The notes: a model not told the origin generated them from the letters alone. Shown: positions 7,176 through 18,300, counted from the stretch's first letter. The stretch: 64,000 nucleotides of DNA from Stappia sp. TSB10P1A (GCF_900185725.1 NZ_FYAU01000029.1:372001-436000); one strand, 5' to 3'. Numbers and translations are program-made.

Positions 7176-9173
7176 TCAGGCGCCGTCCACAGGCTCCAGC
7201 CGCACCAAGAGGCGGCCGGCCTCCACCGTGTCGCGTTCGGTTGCCGCGATCTCCGCCACCCTGCCGTCGGCCGCCGCCTTCAGCTCCATCAGGAGCTTCA
7301 TCGATTCCATCACCACCAGCGTGTCGCCCTTGGCGACCGTGTCGCCTGCCCTCACGCGGATCTCGACGACGAGACCCGGCATCGGCGCGGCGATCCGCTC
7401 CGGCGAGGCGCTGTCGCCGGCGCTTCTGTCCTGGCCGAGATCGCCGAGGGGCAGCACCGCGCAGGCGATCTCCGTGCCCGGCCCGCACAGCCACACCCGC
7501 CCGTCATCGATCACGGCGGCGAAGCTCTCCGCCACACCATCGCGGGTGATGCGCAGCCGCTCCGGCCCGGTCCACTGCGCGGCGATCTCCTGCGTCCCGC
7601 CGTCCTTGTCGATGGTCTGCCAGCATCCGGCCCCGCGCGTCTCCAGCACCACGCGGCTCTCGGGCGCGGCCGCATCCACATAGGTCGCCCGCGCCGGGCA
7701 GCCGGCCCGCGCGAGCAGGCGAAACCCGGACAGCGCCTGCCAGGGCGTTGGTGCGGCGCGCGGTTTGCTGGCCAGCGCTGCGGCGGCAAGGGTCAGTCCG
7801 TCTGCCTTCGGTGCCTGCCAGCCATCTTTCCAGCCTTCTGGCCAGATGCGGGCAATGAAATCCGTGGTGACCTTGCCCTGCGCGAAATCGGAGCTGGCCA
7901 GCGCATCGCGCAGGAACAGCCGCGTGGTGGCCAGTCCCGCCACTTCCAGCCGGTCGAGACCGGAGAGCAGCTTGCGCCGCGCCGCCTCCCGGTCGGGCCC
8001 GTGGGCGATCAGCTTGGCGATCATGGAATCGTAAGCCGCGCCGACCTCCGCCCCCGGTTTGACGCCGGCATCGCAGCGCAGTTCCGCCGGCGGCGACCAC
8101 AGCAGCACCTTGCCGGTGTCCGGGCGAAAGCCGGCGCTGGCATCTTCCGCCGTCAGCCGCGCCTGGATCGCATGGCCGTTGCAGGTCACATCGTCCTGCG
8201 TCAGCGCCAGTTTCTCGCCGGCCGCCGCGCGCAGTTGCAACTCCACCAGATCGAGCCCGGTGATCTCCTCGGTCACCGTATGCTCCACCTGCAGCCGCGT
8301 GTTCATCTCCAGGAAGTGAACCTCCTGCGTTGCCGCATCCATCACGAACTCGACCGTGCCGGCGCTGTCATAGCCGATGGCTCGGCCGAGCCTGAGCGCT
8401 GCCTCGAACAGCCGCGCGCGGGTCTCGGGGCGCAAGCCCGGCGCCGGCGCCTCCTCGATCAGCTTCTGGTGGTTGCGCTGGACCGAGCAGTCGCGCTCGA
8501 ACAGGTGCAGCAAGGTGCCGTGCTTGTCGCCGATCAGTTGCACCTCGACATGGCGCGGATTGCGCACCAGCTTCTCGATGAGCAGACGCCCGTCGCCGAA
8601 GGCCCGCTCGGCCTCCGTGCGGGCCGCATCGATGGCGGCTATGAGCCCCGCCTCGTCGTGGACGGCGCGCATGCCCTTGCCCCCGCCGCCCGCCGAGGCC
8701 TTGACCATCACCGGCAGGCCGATCTCTCGCGCGGCCCGGGCAAGGTTCTCCGTCGACTGGTCCTCACCGCTAGTGCCGGGAATGCAGGGCACGCCGGCCT
8801 CTTCGGCGAGGCGCTTCGCCTCGATCTTGGCGCCCATCGCCGCGATCGCCCGTGCGTTCGGCCCGACAAAGGCAATGCCGTTGTCCTCGCAGGCCCGCGC
8901 CAGTTCCGGCCGCTCGGACAGGAAACCGTAGCCGGGATGGATCGCGCCGGCCCCGCTCGCCTTGGCCGCGGCGATGATCCGGTCGAGGCGCAGGTAGCTG
9001 TCGCTTGCCGCCGCCCCGCCGATGGCGATGGCCCGGTCGGCCATCCTCACATGCAGCGCGTCCCGGTCGGCATCGGAATGCACGGCGATGGTGGCGAGCC
9101 CCATGCGGCGCGCGGTGCGGATGATGCGGCAGGCGATCTCGCCGCGATTGGCAATCAGCAGGCTGTCGAACAT
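7176..9173 (-). CDS. Acyl-CoA carboxylase biotin-carboxylase/biotin-carrier subunit
   Basis: The 665-aa protein is the alpha subunit of a biotin-dependent acyl-CoA carboxylase. Residues ~1-445 are biotin carboxylase (LLIANRGEIACRIIRTARRMG, the ATP-grasp glycine loop KASAGGGGKGMRAV, the active-site region EMNTRLQVEHTVTEE). A linker/BT domain follows, then a biotinyl domain at ~590-662. The carrier lysine is predicted at residue 626 within ESMKLL, which departs from the usual AMKM. It starts 8 nt after the carboxyltransferase gene. The pair resembles methylcrotonyl- or geranyl-CoA carboxylases, but the adjoining hydratase and lyase of the leucine pathway are absent, so the substrate stays open. 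Confidence 0.92.
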   Translation of the reverse strand: MFDSLLIANRGEIACRIIRTARRMGLATIAVHSDADRDALHVRMADRAIAIGGAAASDSYLRLDRIIAAAKASGAGAIHPGYGFLSERPELARACEDNGIAFVGPNARAIAAMGAKIEAKRLAEEAGVPCIPGTSGEDQSTENLARAAREIGLPVMVKASAGGGGKGMRAVHDEAGLIAAIDAARTEAERAFGDGRLLIEKLVRNPRHVEVQLIGDKHGTLLHLFERDCSVQRNHQKLIEEAPAPGLRPETRARLFEAALRLGRAIGYDSAGTVEFVMDAATQEVHFLEMNTRLQVEHTVTEEITGLDLVELQLRAAAGEKLALTQDDVTCNGHAIQARLTAEDASAGFRPDTGKVLLWSPPAELRCDAGVKPGAEVGAAYDSMIAKLIAHGPDREAARRKLLSGLDRLEVAGLATTRLFLRDALASSDFAQGKVTTDFIARIWPEGWKDGWQAPKADGLTLAAAALASKPRAAPTPWQALSGFRLLARAGCPARATYVDAAAPESRVVLETRGAGCWQTIDKDGGTQEIAAQWTGPERLRITRDGVAESFAAVIDDGRVWLCGPGTEIACAVLPLGDLGQDRSAGDSASPERIAAPMPGLVVEIRVRAGDTVAKGDTLVVMESMKLLMELKAAADGRVAEIAATERDTVEAGRLLVRLEPVDGA

Positions 9174-9181
9174 TTCGCGCC

Positions 9182-10726
<1,545 letters not shown>

Positions 10727-10775
10727 GAGCTGCTCCTCCCGTTCGCATCGCCTCGCCATCGTTCAAGACCCGGCC

Positions 10776-10858
10776 GGTTTCCCGACCGTTTCCCCGGCCG
10801 TCTCCTGGCCGGCTCCCCGTCCGTGTCCCCGGCCGTGTCCCCGGCCGTGTCCCCGGCC
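10776..10858 (+). repeat. 12-bp tandem repeat tract in divergent promoter region
   Basis: About seven units occur here, degenerate at the left. Three perfect copies of GTGTCCCCGGCC lie at 10823-10834, 10835-10846 and 10847-10858. The tract sits between the carboxyltransferase start and the dehydrogenase promoter. Confidence 0.85.
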
Positions 10859-10869
10859 CGGTTGGGCGA

Positions 10870-10898
10870 TTGACAATCTACCTAACGGCCGTTAGAAA
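10870..10898 (+). promoter_or_regulatory. Promoter with embedded TetR-type palindrome upstream of acyl-CoA dehydrogenase
   Basis: TTGACA at 10870-10875 is separated by 17 bp from TAGAAA at 10893-10898. A perfect 14-bp palindrome, CTAACGGCCGTTAG (10882-10895), fills the spacer and overlaps the -10. This geometry suits repression by the TetR protein encoded just after the dehydrogenase. The promoter elements fit the sigma-70 consensus at the -35 and are weak at the -10. Confidence 0.65.
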
Positions 10899-10963
10899 AA
10901 CTGTCAACTGGACGGGAGCGCGGGTGCCGCACACCACGGCCAGGCAATCGTGAGGGGGATCGA

Positions 10964-12136
10964 ATGACAGCTTCCGGTTTCGATGTGACCAGCGCCAGCG
11001 ACGTCTTCTTCGAGGAAGAGCACAAGATGCTGCGCGATCAGGTGCGCCGCTTCGTCGAGGAGGAGATCAAGCCTTACGGCGACCAGTGGGAGGCGGACGG
11101 CGCCACCCCGCGCGAGCTGCTGCGCAAGATGGGCGCGCTCGGCTTCTTCGGCATCCGCTATCCGGAAGCCTATGGCGGCAGCGCCATGGACGAGCGCGCC
11201 ACCGTCGTGCTGTCGGAAGAGCTCGGCCGCTCGACCTATGCGGGCGTCGCCATCACCGCGCTGGTCCACACCGACATGGCCTCGGTCCATCTCTTCAACG
11301 CCGGCACCGACGCCCAGAAGGCGAAATACATGCCCGGCATCGTCAGCGGCGAGATCATCACCGCCGTCGGCGTCACCGAGCCGGACGCCGGCTCCGACGT
11401 CAAGGCCATCCGCACCACCGCCCGCCGCGAGGGCGACCACTATGTGCTCAACGGCAGCAAGACCTTCATCACCAACGGCGTGCTCGCCGATGTCTACTGC
11501 ATCGCCGCCAAGACCGTTAGCGACGGGCCGGCCAGCAAGGCGGTGACCATGTTCATCATCGAGAAGGGCATGGCGGGCTTCACCGTCTCGCGCGCCCTCG
11601 ACAAGCACGGCTGGCGCAGCTCCGACACGGCCGAACTCTCCTTCGTCGATGTCCGCGTGCCGGCCGAAAACGTCCTCGGCGAGGAGGGGCGCGGCTTCTA
11701 CGAGATCATGAAGAACTTCCAGAACGAGCGCCTCGTGCTCGGCGCCATGGCGATGGGCGAGGCGCAGGCGGCCATCGAGCTGACGCTCGCCTATGTCCGC
11801 GAGCGCAAGGCCTTCGGCGCCCCGCTCTGGGAAAAGCAGGCGATCCGCCAGCGCCTCGCCATGCTGGCGGCACGCGTCGAGGCGGCGCGGCAGATGGTCT
11901 ATGCCACCGCCGCCCGTGCCGCGCGCGGCGAGCAGCTCGTGCGCGAGGTGTCGATGATCAAGGCGCTGTGCGGCGAGCTGGTCAACGAGGTGATGTATGC
12001 CTGCGTCCAGTTCCATGGCGGCATGGGCTTCATGCGCGAGAGCACCATCGAGCGCATGTCGCGCGACGCCCGCGTCCAGGCGATCGGCGGCGGCGCGACC
12101 GAGGTGATGTTGGAGGAAGTCGCCAAGCGACTGTGA
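10964..12136 (+). CDS. Acyl-CoA dehydrogenase (isovaleryl-CoA-dehydrogenase-like subgroup)
   Basis: The 390-aa FAD enzyme would oxidise an acyl-CoA to the 2-enoyl-CoA, passing electrons to ETF. AVGVTEPDAGSDVKAIRTTA is the FAD-contacting signature and FHGGMGFMRESTIERMSRDARVQAIGGGATEVM the C-terminal signature. The usual catalytic Glu in that last segment is absent. Glu255 in QNERLVLGAMAMGEAQ aligns with the catalytic Glu of isovaleryl-CoA dehydrogenases. ATG 10964 follows GAGGGGG. Position opposite the carboxylase operon suggests successive steps: dehydrogenation, then carboxylation of a branched or unsaturated acyl-CoA. Confidence 0.93.
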   Translation: MTASGFDVTSASDVFFEEEHKMLRDQVRRFVEEEIKPYGDQWEADGATPRELLRKMGALGFFGIRYPEAYGGSAMDERATVVLSEELGRSTYAGVAITALVHTDMASVHLFNAGTDAQKAKYMPGIVSGEIITAVGVTEPDAGSDVKAIRTTARREGDHYVLNGSKTFITNGVLADVYCIAAKTVSDGPASKAVTMFIIEKGMAGFTVSRALDKHGWRSSDTAELSFVDVRVPAENVLGEEGRGFYEIMKNFQNERLVLGAMAMGEAQAAIELTLAYVRERKAFGAPLWEKQAIRQRLAMLAARVEAARQMVYATAARAARGEQLVREVSMIKALCGELVNEVMYACVQFHGGMGFMRESTIERMSRDARVQAIGGGATEVMLEEVAKRL

Positions 12137-12175
12137 CCGCGATGCGCGCCTTCGTGCTGGAAACCGGCTTTGGCC

Positions 12176-12210
12176 TTTCGCACCCTTGAAAAGGGCGAGC
12201 ACTTGCGAAA
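12176..12210. promoter_or_regulatory. Nested inverted repeat between dehydrogenase and tetR
   Basis: TTTCGCA (12176-12182) and TGCGAAA (12204-12210) flank an inner CCCTT-GAA-AAGGG hairpin (12183-12195). It could terminate the dehydrogenase transcript or act as an operator for tetR. There is no U-run. Confidence 0.45.
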
Positions 12211-12243
12211 CATAGGCCTCTCGCTCTCGCAGGACCCGTCCCG

Positions 12244-12852
12244 TTGACCGCCGCCCGTCCCCAGCCGCAGAAGAAGACGAAGAAGGCGCTGGAGGCCCGG
12301 CAGGTCATCATGGCCGCCGCCGCCCGGATGATGCGCGAGCGCGGCTATGCCGACACCTCCTTGCGCGATCTGGCGGCCGAGGTCGGCATGAAGGCCGGCA
12401 GCCTCTACTACCATTTCGCCTCCAAGGACGAGCTCGCCATCGAGGTCATGCGGCTCGGCGTGCAGCGCGTCTGCGATGCGGTGAACGAGGCGCTGGCGAA
12501 GCGTCCGGACGCCGGCCCGCGCCAGCGGATCGTCATTGCGCTCAAGGTCCATCTGGAGACGCTGCTGTCGGCGAGCGACTTCGCCTCGGCCCATATCCGC
12601 TGCTACCCCTTCGTGCCGGAGGCGGTGCAGCAGGAACTGCTGGCGACGCGCCGCAACTACGACAAGGTCTGGAGCGCGATCATCCGCGATTATCTCGGAC
12701 CGGATGCCGACGGCCTGCGCGTCCGCTACCTGCGCCACGCCCTGATCGGCGCGCTCAACTGGTCACTGGAATGGTTCGATCCCGCCCGCGACAGCGTCGC
12801 CGGCTATGTCGCCGCGCTCGAGCGGCTGCTGCCGCCCGAGGCGAAAATGTGA
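12244..12852 (+). CDS. TetR/AcrR-family transcriptional regulator
   Basis: The 202-aa protein is a TetR repressor. The N-terminal helix-turn-helix covers about residues 20-66 (ARMMRERGYADTSLRDLAAEVGMKAGSLYYHFASKDELAIEVM). A ligand-binding helical domain of unknown specificity follows. The start is taken as TTG 12244 with GCAGGA upstream. An ATG at 12310 would cut into the first helix and is less likely. It follows the acyl-CoA dehydrogenase on the same strand. It is the natural candidate to bind the perfect palindrome in the dehydrogenase promoter, with an acyl-CoA as possible ligand. Confidence 0.9.
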   Translation: MTAARPQPQKKTKKALEARQVIMAAAARMMRERGYADTSLRDLAAEVGMKAGSLYYHFASKDELAIEVMRLGVQRVCDAVNEALAKRPDAGPRQRIVIALKVHLETLLSASDFASAHIRCYPFVPEAVQQELLATRRNYDKVWSAIIRDYLGPDADGLRVRYLRHALIGALNWSLEWFDPARDSVAGYVAALERLLPPEAKM

Positions 12853-12885
12853 AACCAAAGTGTGAGGCGAAGTCTTGAGCCGCGC

Positions 12886-13518
12886 TCAGCGCTGCGAGGC
12901 GGCGACCATCGCGCCGACGCCGATGAAGGCACCGCCCGTCACCCGGTTGAACACCCGTCCCCAGCGCGTCAGCCACGGCGCCAGCCGTCCGGCCGCCCCC
13001 GCCAGCACCACCTCATAGGCGAACTCGACCGCCGCGTAGGTGCCGGCGAAGATCACGAACTGCAGCCACAGCGAGGTGCCCGGCCGCATGAATTGCGGCA
13101 GGAAGGTCGAAAAGAAGATCAGCGCCTTCGGGTTCGACAGCGCCACCAGCAGCCCTTGCGTGAAGGCGCGGCGGCGGCTGATCGGACGCGCCGCCGGGCC
13201 GCCTTCGCTCGCCGCCTGGATGCCGGCGGTGAAGGCCGGTGCCCGCCACAGCCGGATGCCGAGCCAGACGAGATAGGCCGCGCCCACCCATTTGACGACG
13301 GTGAACAGCATCTCGGAGGTCAGCATCAAGGCGCCGAGGCCGGCGAGCGAGGCACCGATCAGCACCGTCATGCCGGTGATGCAGCCGAGCGCGGTGAACA
13401 CCGTCCGCCCGAGCCCGTAGCGGACCCCGTGATTGAGACACAGAAGACCGTTCGGCCCCGGCGTCAGCGACAGGGCGACCGAGGCCAGCAGGTAGACCAA
13501 CCACAGATCGAAGCTCAT
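12886..13518 (-). CDS. LysE/RhtB-family amino-acid exporter
   Basis: The 210-aa inner-membrane protein has about six hydrophobic segments and the LysE/RhtB signature near the N-terminus (SLTPGPNGLLCLNHGVRYGLGRTVFTALGC). A second conserved stretch is QGLLVALSNPKALIFFSTFLPQF. The family exports amino acids or related small molecules, and the substrate here is unknown. ATG 13518 follows TGGAG. The open frame runs upstream through a GACA-repeat tract, which is not protein-like and was excluded. Confidence 0.92.
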   Translation of the reverse strand: MSFDLWLVYLLASVALSLTPGPNGLLCLNHGVRYGLGRTVFTALGCITGMTVLIGASLAGLGALMLTSEMLFTVVKWVGAAYLVWLGIRLWRAPAFTAGIQAASEGGPAARPISRRRAFTQGLLVALSNPKALIFFSTFLPQFMRPGTSLWLQFVIFAGTYAAVEFAYEVVLAGAAGRLAPWLTRWGRVFNRVTGGAFIGVGAMVAASQR

Positions 13519-13530
13519 GCCGGCACTCCA

Positions 13531-13598
13531 GACGGACAGACAGACAAGCAGACTGACGGAAAGATAGACAGATAGACACGCAGGCAGACAGGCAGGCG
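13531..13598 (+). repeat. GACA/GATA microsatellite-like tract
   Basis: An imperfect tetranucleotide run of GACA, GATA and GGCA-type units lies just upstream of the LysE start codon. It could be a slippage-prone site. Confidence 0.7.
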
Positions 13599-13706
13599 GG
13601 GACAACATGCGGCCGGCGCGAAAAGTCGGGGCCGTCGCGAGGGCGATCCTAGCACGCGCCGCGCCGTTGGAAAGGGGCCGTGCGCGGCTTGGCGATTTTG
13701 CGACGA

Positions 13707-13758
13707 TTGAGACGGGTTTGGCCGATTTCGAGACGGAATTTTGCAAAATTCGTCTCAA
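13707..13758. promoter_or_regulatory. Composite operator: three GAGACG copies at exact 21-bp spacing
   Basis: GAGACG occurs at 13709-13714 and 13730-13735, and its complement CGTCTC at 13751-13756. Successive starts are exactly 21 bp apart, about two helical turns. The last pair flanks a perfect 14-bp palindrome, AATTTTGCAAAATT (13737-13750). TTGAGACG and CGTCTCAA form the outer arms. Its place between divergent genes suggests a binding array for a dimeric regulator, not identified here. Confidence 0.55.
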
Positions 13759-13782
13759 TTTTTGCGAGCCGTGTTATCCCCG

Positions 13783-13800
13783 CGCGGTCGTGAGACCGCG
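13783..13800 (+). promoter_or_regulatory. GNRA-tetraloop hairpin in symporter leader
   Basis: CGCGGTC-GTGA-GACCGCG is a perfect 7-4-7 stem with a GNRA loop, about 100 nt before the symporter start. It would be a very stable mRNA leader hairpin. No role is known. Confidence 0.45.
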
Positions 13801-13899
13801 GGCTTTCCCCCTTGCCCCTGCCCGCCCCGCGCGGGCTATGGTGGGGCCTCGGGCGAGGGCGGGGCAGGGGTGGCCGAAACCGGAAAGGAACGGGAAAGA

Positions 13900-15315
13900 A
13901 TGACGGAATTGCGCGCCGGCGGGGCGACGGAGACGGAGACGGGGCATCTTTCGGGCCAGCGCTTCAAGCTGCGGGTCTGGATCACCTCGCGGCTCTGGGC
14001 GCAGGTGGTCGCCGGCATGGTGCTCGGATTTGTCCTCGGTCTGCTGCTCGGCGAGGGCGCGGGCCTGGTTGCGCCGGAAACCGCCGAGGCCATCGGCCTG
14101 TGGCTGGCCTTGCCGGGCCGGATCTTCCTGGCGCTGATCGCCATGGTTCTCGTGCCGCTCGTCTTTTCCTCCATCATTGGCGGGCTCGCCGGCGCCGGAT
14201 CCGGCGACACGCTGCGGCGCGTCGGCGTCCGCCTCGCCGGCTTTATCCTCGCCACCACGACGGTGGCGGCGATCCTCGGCGTGACGCTGGCGCAGTGGCT
14301 GCGGCCGGGCGCGGCAATGGCCGGTTACCCCCGCAGCGGCCAGCCGCAGCCCGGCCCCGTCCCCGGCTCCGTCCCCGGCTCCGGCCCTGGCTCCGGCCCT
14401 GGCTCCGGCGCGGAGGAGGTGGAAGCGGTTGCCGCGCCGGGCGTCGGCACGCTGCCGGATCTGATCGTCGACATCCTGCCGCAGAACCCCACCGCCTCCA
14501 TTGCCCAGGGCGACATGCTCGCCGTCGTGGTGCTGGCGCTGCTGGTCGGCATCTCCGTCACCCAGATCGACCGGAGCCGGGCCGAGCCCTTCCTCAAGCT
14601 GATGGAAGCGCTGCTGTCGATCTCCATGAACATCGTCAAATGGGCGATGTTCCTGGCGCCGTTCGCCGTGTTCGGGCTGATGGCGCAACTGGTTATCCGG
14701 GTCGGGCCGGAGACGCTGGTCGGGATTTCCGGCTATGTCGGCGCGGTGCTGCTCGGTCTCGCCGCGCTGCTCGTGCTCTATCTGGCGCTGGCCGGCCTGG
14801 CCGGCGGCATCACCCCGCGCCGCTTCCTGGAGGCGGCCGGCGGCAACCTGCTGCTCGCCTTCTCGACGTCCAGTTCCTCGGCGGTGATGCCGGTGACGAT
14901 CCAGACCGCGCGCCGCCTCGGCGTGCCGGAAGGCATCGCCAATCTGGTGGTGCCGCTGGGCGCGACCATGAACATGGCCGGCACCGCGCTCTATCAGGCG
15001 GTGGCGATCCTGTTCATGGCGCAACTGGCGGGAGTGGAACTGACCGGCCTGCAGATCGCCGTCGTCACCGGCACGCTGGTCGCCTCCTCGATCGGCGCGC
15101 CCGGCACCCCCGGCGTCAGCATCGCCATTCTGCTCAGCGTCGCCGCCAGCGCCGGCATTCCGGCCGATGGCATGGTGATCATTCTCGGTGTCGACCGGCT
15201 GCTCGACATGTGCCGCACGGTGGTCAACGTCACCGGCGATCTGGTCGCCTCGGTGTGCCTGCGCGGTCTTGGAGAGGAGCCGCCGGCGGCCGACCCCGAC
15301 CCTGTTCCCGTCTGA
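13900..15315 (+). CDS. Dicarboxylate/amino acid:cation symporter (DAACS family)
   Basis: The 471-aa membrane transporter of the GltP/DctA family has the serine-rich re-entrant loop AFSTSSSSAVMPVT. It also has the NMxGT sodium/substrate motif (LVVPLGATMNMAGTALYQ) and the substrate-binding helix ILGVDRLLDMCRTVVNVTGD. It imports dicarboxylates or acidic/neutral amino acids with Na+ or H+. The start is ATG 13900 behind GGGAAAG; the open frame extends upstream into non-coding repeats. An unusual Pro-Gly-Ser insert near residues 150-170, built of 12-bp DNA repeats, lies in a periplasmic loop. Its TGA stop is the loop of a CCCGTC/GACGGG hairpin. Confidence 0.93.
   Translation: MTELRAGGATETETGHLSGQRFKLRVWITSRLWAQVVAGMVLGFVLGLLLGEGAGLVAPETAEAIGLWLALPGRIFLALIAMVLVPLVFSSIIGGLAGAGSGDTLRRVGVRLAGFILATTTVAAILGVTLAQWLRPGAAMAGYPRSGQPQPGPVPGSVPGSGPGSGPGSGAEEVEAVAAPGVGTLPDLIVDILPQNPTASIAQGDMLAVVVLALLVGISVTQIDRSRAEPFLKLMEALLSISMNIVKWAMFLAPFAVFGLMAQLVIRVGPETLVGISGYVGAVLLGLAALLVLYLALAGLAGGITPRRFLEAAGGNLLLAFSTSSSSAVMPVTIQTARRLGVPEGIANLVVPLGATMNMAGTALYQAVAILFMAQLAGVELTGLQIAVVTGTLVASSIGAPGTPGVSIAILLSVAASAGIPADGMVIILGVDRLLDMCRTVVNVTGDLVASVCLRGLGEEPPAADPDPVPV
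14349..14408 (+). repeat. Five 12-bp tandem repeats encoding a PGSG linker
   Basis: Units such as CCCCGGCTCCGT, CCCCGGCTCCGG and CCCTGGCTCCGG (twice) run in frame. They encode PGPV, PGSV and PGSG tetrapeptides in an extra-membrane loop of the symporter. Confidence 0.85.
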
Positions 15316-15321
15316 GACGGG
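15307..15321 (+). terminator. Hairpin with the symporter stop codon as its loop
   Basis: CCCGTC-TGA-GACGGG places the stop codon (15313-15315) in a 3-nt loop. A second hairpin, CCGGCC/GGCCGG at 15353-15369, covers the stop of the convergent RND gene. Both could act in bidirectional termination, although no U-tract is visible. Confidence 0.4.
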
Positions 15322-15357
15322 CGGGCGCGGGGCGAACGGCCGCCGGGCGTCGCCGGC

Positions 15358-18300
15358 CTATTCGGCCGGGGTCCTGTCGGGCGCCCGATCCGCCGTCCTG
15401 TCGGCCGCCGGCGTCGTCTCCGCCTGGACCGGCGGATGCCCGTCGTCTTCGTGCCTGGGCAGGTGGCCGTCGATCGGGATGCGGCGGAACATCCGCATCA
15501 CGAAGACGAAGAACACCGGCACGAAGAACACGGCGAGGATCGTGCCGGAGATCATGCCGCCCATCACGCCGGTGCCGATGGCGTTCTGGCTGCCGGCGCT
15601 GGCACCACTGGCGATGGCCAGCGGCGTCACGCCCAGGGTGAAGGCCAGCGACGTCATCAGGATCGGCCGGAAGCGCAGATGCGCCGCCTCGATGGTCGCG
15701 TCGATCAGCGAGCGCCCCTCGGCCATCAGGTCCTTGGCGAACTCGATGATCAGAATGGCGTTTTTCGCCGACAGGCCGACAATGGCGATCAGGCCGACGG
15801 TGAAGTAGACGTCGTTCGGCATGCCGCGCAGCGTCACCGCCGTCACCGCGCCGATCACCCCGAGTGGTACCACCAGCATCACCGCGAAGGGGATCGACCA
15901 GCTCTCGTAGAGCGCGGCCAGCAGCAGGAACACGAACAGGATGCTGAGGCCGATCAGGAACGGCGCCTGCGATCCCGACTGGATCTCCTGCAGCGACTGG
16001 CCCGTCCACTCGTAGCCGAAGCCGGCCGGCAACTGGCCGGCCAGCCGTTCCATCTCGGCGATGGCATCGCCCGACGAATAGCCGGGCGCCGCCTCGCCGG
16101 AAATGCGGATCGACGGGTAGCCGTTATAGCCGACGATCTGCGAGGGGCCCTTGCGCCACTCGACGCTGGCGAAGGCCGAGAGCGGCACCATGCCGCCATT
16201 GCTGTTGCGCACATTGAGCCGCAGCAGGTCGTCGGTCTGCATGCGGGCGTCCTGGTCAGCCTGCACGGTGACCCGCTGCATCCGCCCGGAGTTGGGGAAG
16301 TCGTTGACATAGCTCGAGCCGAGATTGGCCGAGATGGTGGCGTTGATGTCGGCGAAGGCGACGCCGAAGGCATTGGCCTTCTCGCGGTCGATGACGAGAT
16401 CGACCTGGGCGGCGTCCGGCAGGCCGTCGATGCGCAGGCTGGTCAGCGCCGGGCTCTGCCCGGCGGCGCCCATCAACTGGTCGCGGGCGGCGGCGAGTGC
16501 CTCGTTGCCGCGGCCGCCGCGATCCTGCAGGCGGAAGGTGAAGCCGTTCGAGGTGCCCAGACCCTGGATCGCCGGCGGCGACAGGGCGAAGGAGATCGCG
16601 TCCTTGATGCCGAAGAGCTGGCCGTTGGCGCGCCCGGCGATGGCGCCGGCGGAATCCGACGGTCCGCGCTCCGACCAGTCCTTCAGCGTCACGAAGGCAA
16701 GACCGGCATTCTGGCCGGCGCCGGAGAAGCTGAAGCCGAGAATGCCGACAATGCGCGACACGGCGCTTTCCTTGCCGAAGATCGCCTCGACCTGCTCCAT
16801 CACCTCCAGCGTGCGGTTGGCGCTCGCCTCGGGCGGGGCCTGGATGTTGACCAGCAGATAGCCCTGGTCCTCGTTCGGCAGGAAGGAGGAGGGCAGGCGC
16901 ATGAAGCCCCAGCCGAGGCCGACGAGCAGGGCGAGATAGATGATCATCATCCGTCCGGCCCGGCGCGAGATCCAGGAGACGACGGAGCTGTAGCCGTTGG
17001 TGGTGCGGCCGAAGCCGCGGTTGAACCAGCCGAAGAAACCCTTCTTCTCCTCGTGGTGCCCCTTCGGGATCGGCTTCAGCATGCTGGCGCACAGCGCCGG
17101 GGTGAAGGACAGCGCCAGGAAGCCCGAGAACAGGATCGACACGACCATGGTCAGGCTGAACTGCTGGTAGATGACGCCGACGGCGCCCGGGAAGAACGCC
17201 ATCGGCACGAACACCGCCGTCAGCACCAGGGTGATGCCGATGATCGCGCCGGTGATCTGCGTCATCGCCTTGCGCGTCGCCGCCCGCGGCGACAGGCCTT
17301 CCTCGGCCATGATGCGCTCGACATTCTCCACGACGACGATGGCGTCGTCGACGAGGATGCCGATCGCCAGCACCATGGCGAACATGGTCAAGACGTTGAT
17401 CGAGAACCCGGCCGCCAGCATCACCGCGCAGGTGCCGAGCAGCGCCACCGGCACCACCAGCGTCGGGATCACCGTGTAGCGGAAGCTCTGCAGGAACAGG
17501 AACATCACCACGAAGACGAGGGCGACGGCCTCCAGCAGCGTGTGGATCACCTTCTCGATCGACGCCTCGACGAAGGGCGAGGTGTCGTAGGGGATCTCGT
17601 AGGCGATGCCGGGCGGGAAGAAGCGGGCAAGTTCCTCCATCTTGGCGCGCACCGCCTCGGAGGTCGCCATGGCATTGCCGGTGGGCGAGAGCTGCACGCC
17701 GATGGCAGCGCTCGGCTGGCCGTTCAGCCGGGTCGAGAAATTGTAGCTCTCGCCGCCGATCTCGATGCGCGCGACATCCGACAGGCGGACGGTCGAGCCG
17801 TCCGGATTGGCTCTGAGCACCACCTGGCCGAACTCCTCGATCGAGGAGAGCTGGCCCTTGACCAGCACGCTGGCGGAGATCTGCTGGGTGATCGGATTGG
17901 GCAGCGCGCCGATGCGTCCCGCGGCGACCTGGGCGTTCTGCGCCCGGATCGCGTTGACGATGTCGCTCGACGTCAGGTTGAGGCCGAGCATCTTGTCCGG
18001 GTCCATCCAGATGCGCATGGAGCGCTCGGTGGCAAAGAGCTGGGCGCTGCCGACGCCGTCGATCCGGCGCACCTCGCCGAGCACGTTGCGGCTGAGATAG
18101 TCGCCGAGGTCGACCACGTTGTAGGAGCCGTCGGTGGAGGTGACCGAGACCACCATGAGGAAGCCGGCGCCGGCCTGCTCGATGCGGATGCCCTGCTGGG
18201 TGACGATGCTGGGAAGGCGCGGCTCGACGCGGCGCACCGCGTTCTGCACGTCGACCGAGGCCTGCGACACGTTGGTGCCCGGCTGGAAGGTGGCGGTGAT

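Larger units (their letters stand above)
13519..13899. other. Divergent intergenic region with repeats and dyads
   Basis: The 381-nt gap between the LysE exporter and the symporter has no credible gene. It holds a GACA/GATA-type microsatellite (13531-13598), a three-copy GAGACG array with an AT-rich palindrome (13707-13758) and a GNRA-loop hairpin (13783-13800). These are listed separately. Confidence 0.7.

Noticed and set aside
10776-10858. Short regular repeats considered as a CRISPR-like array
   Set aside because: Units are contiguous 12-mers without spacers and no cas genes occur.
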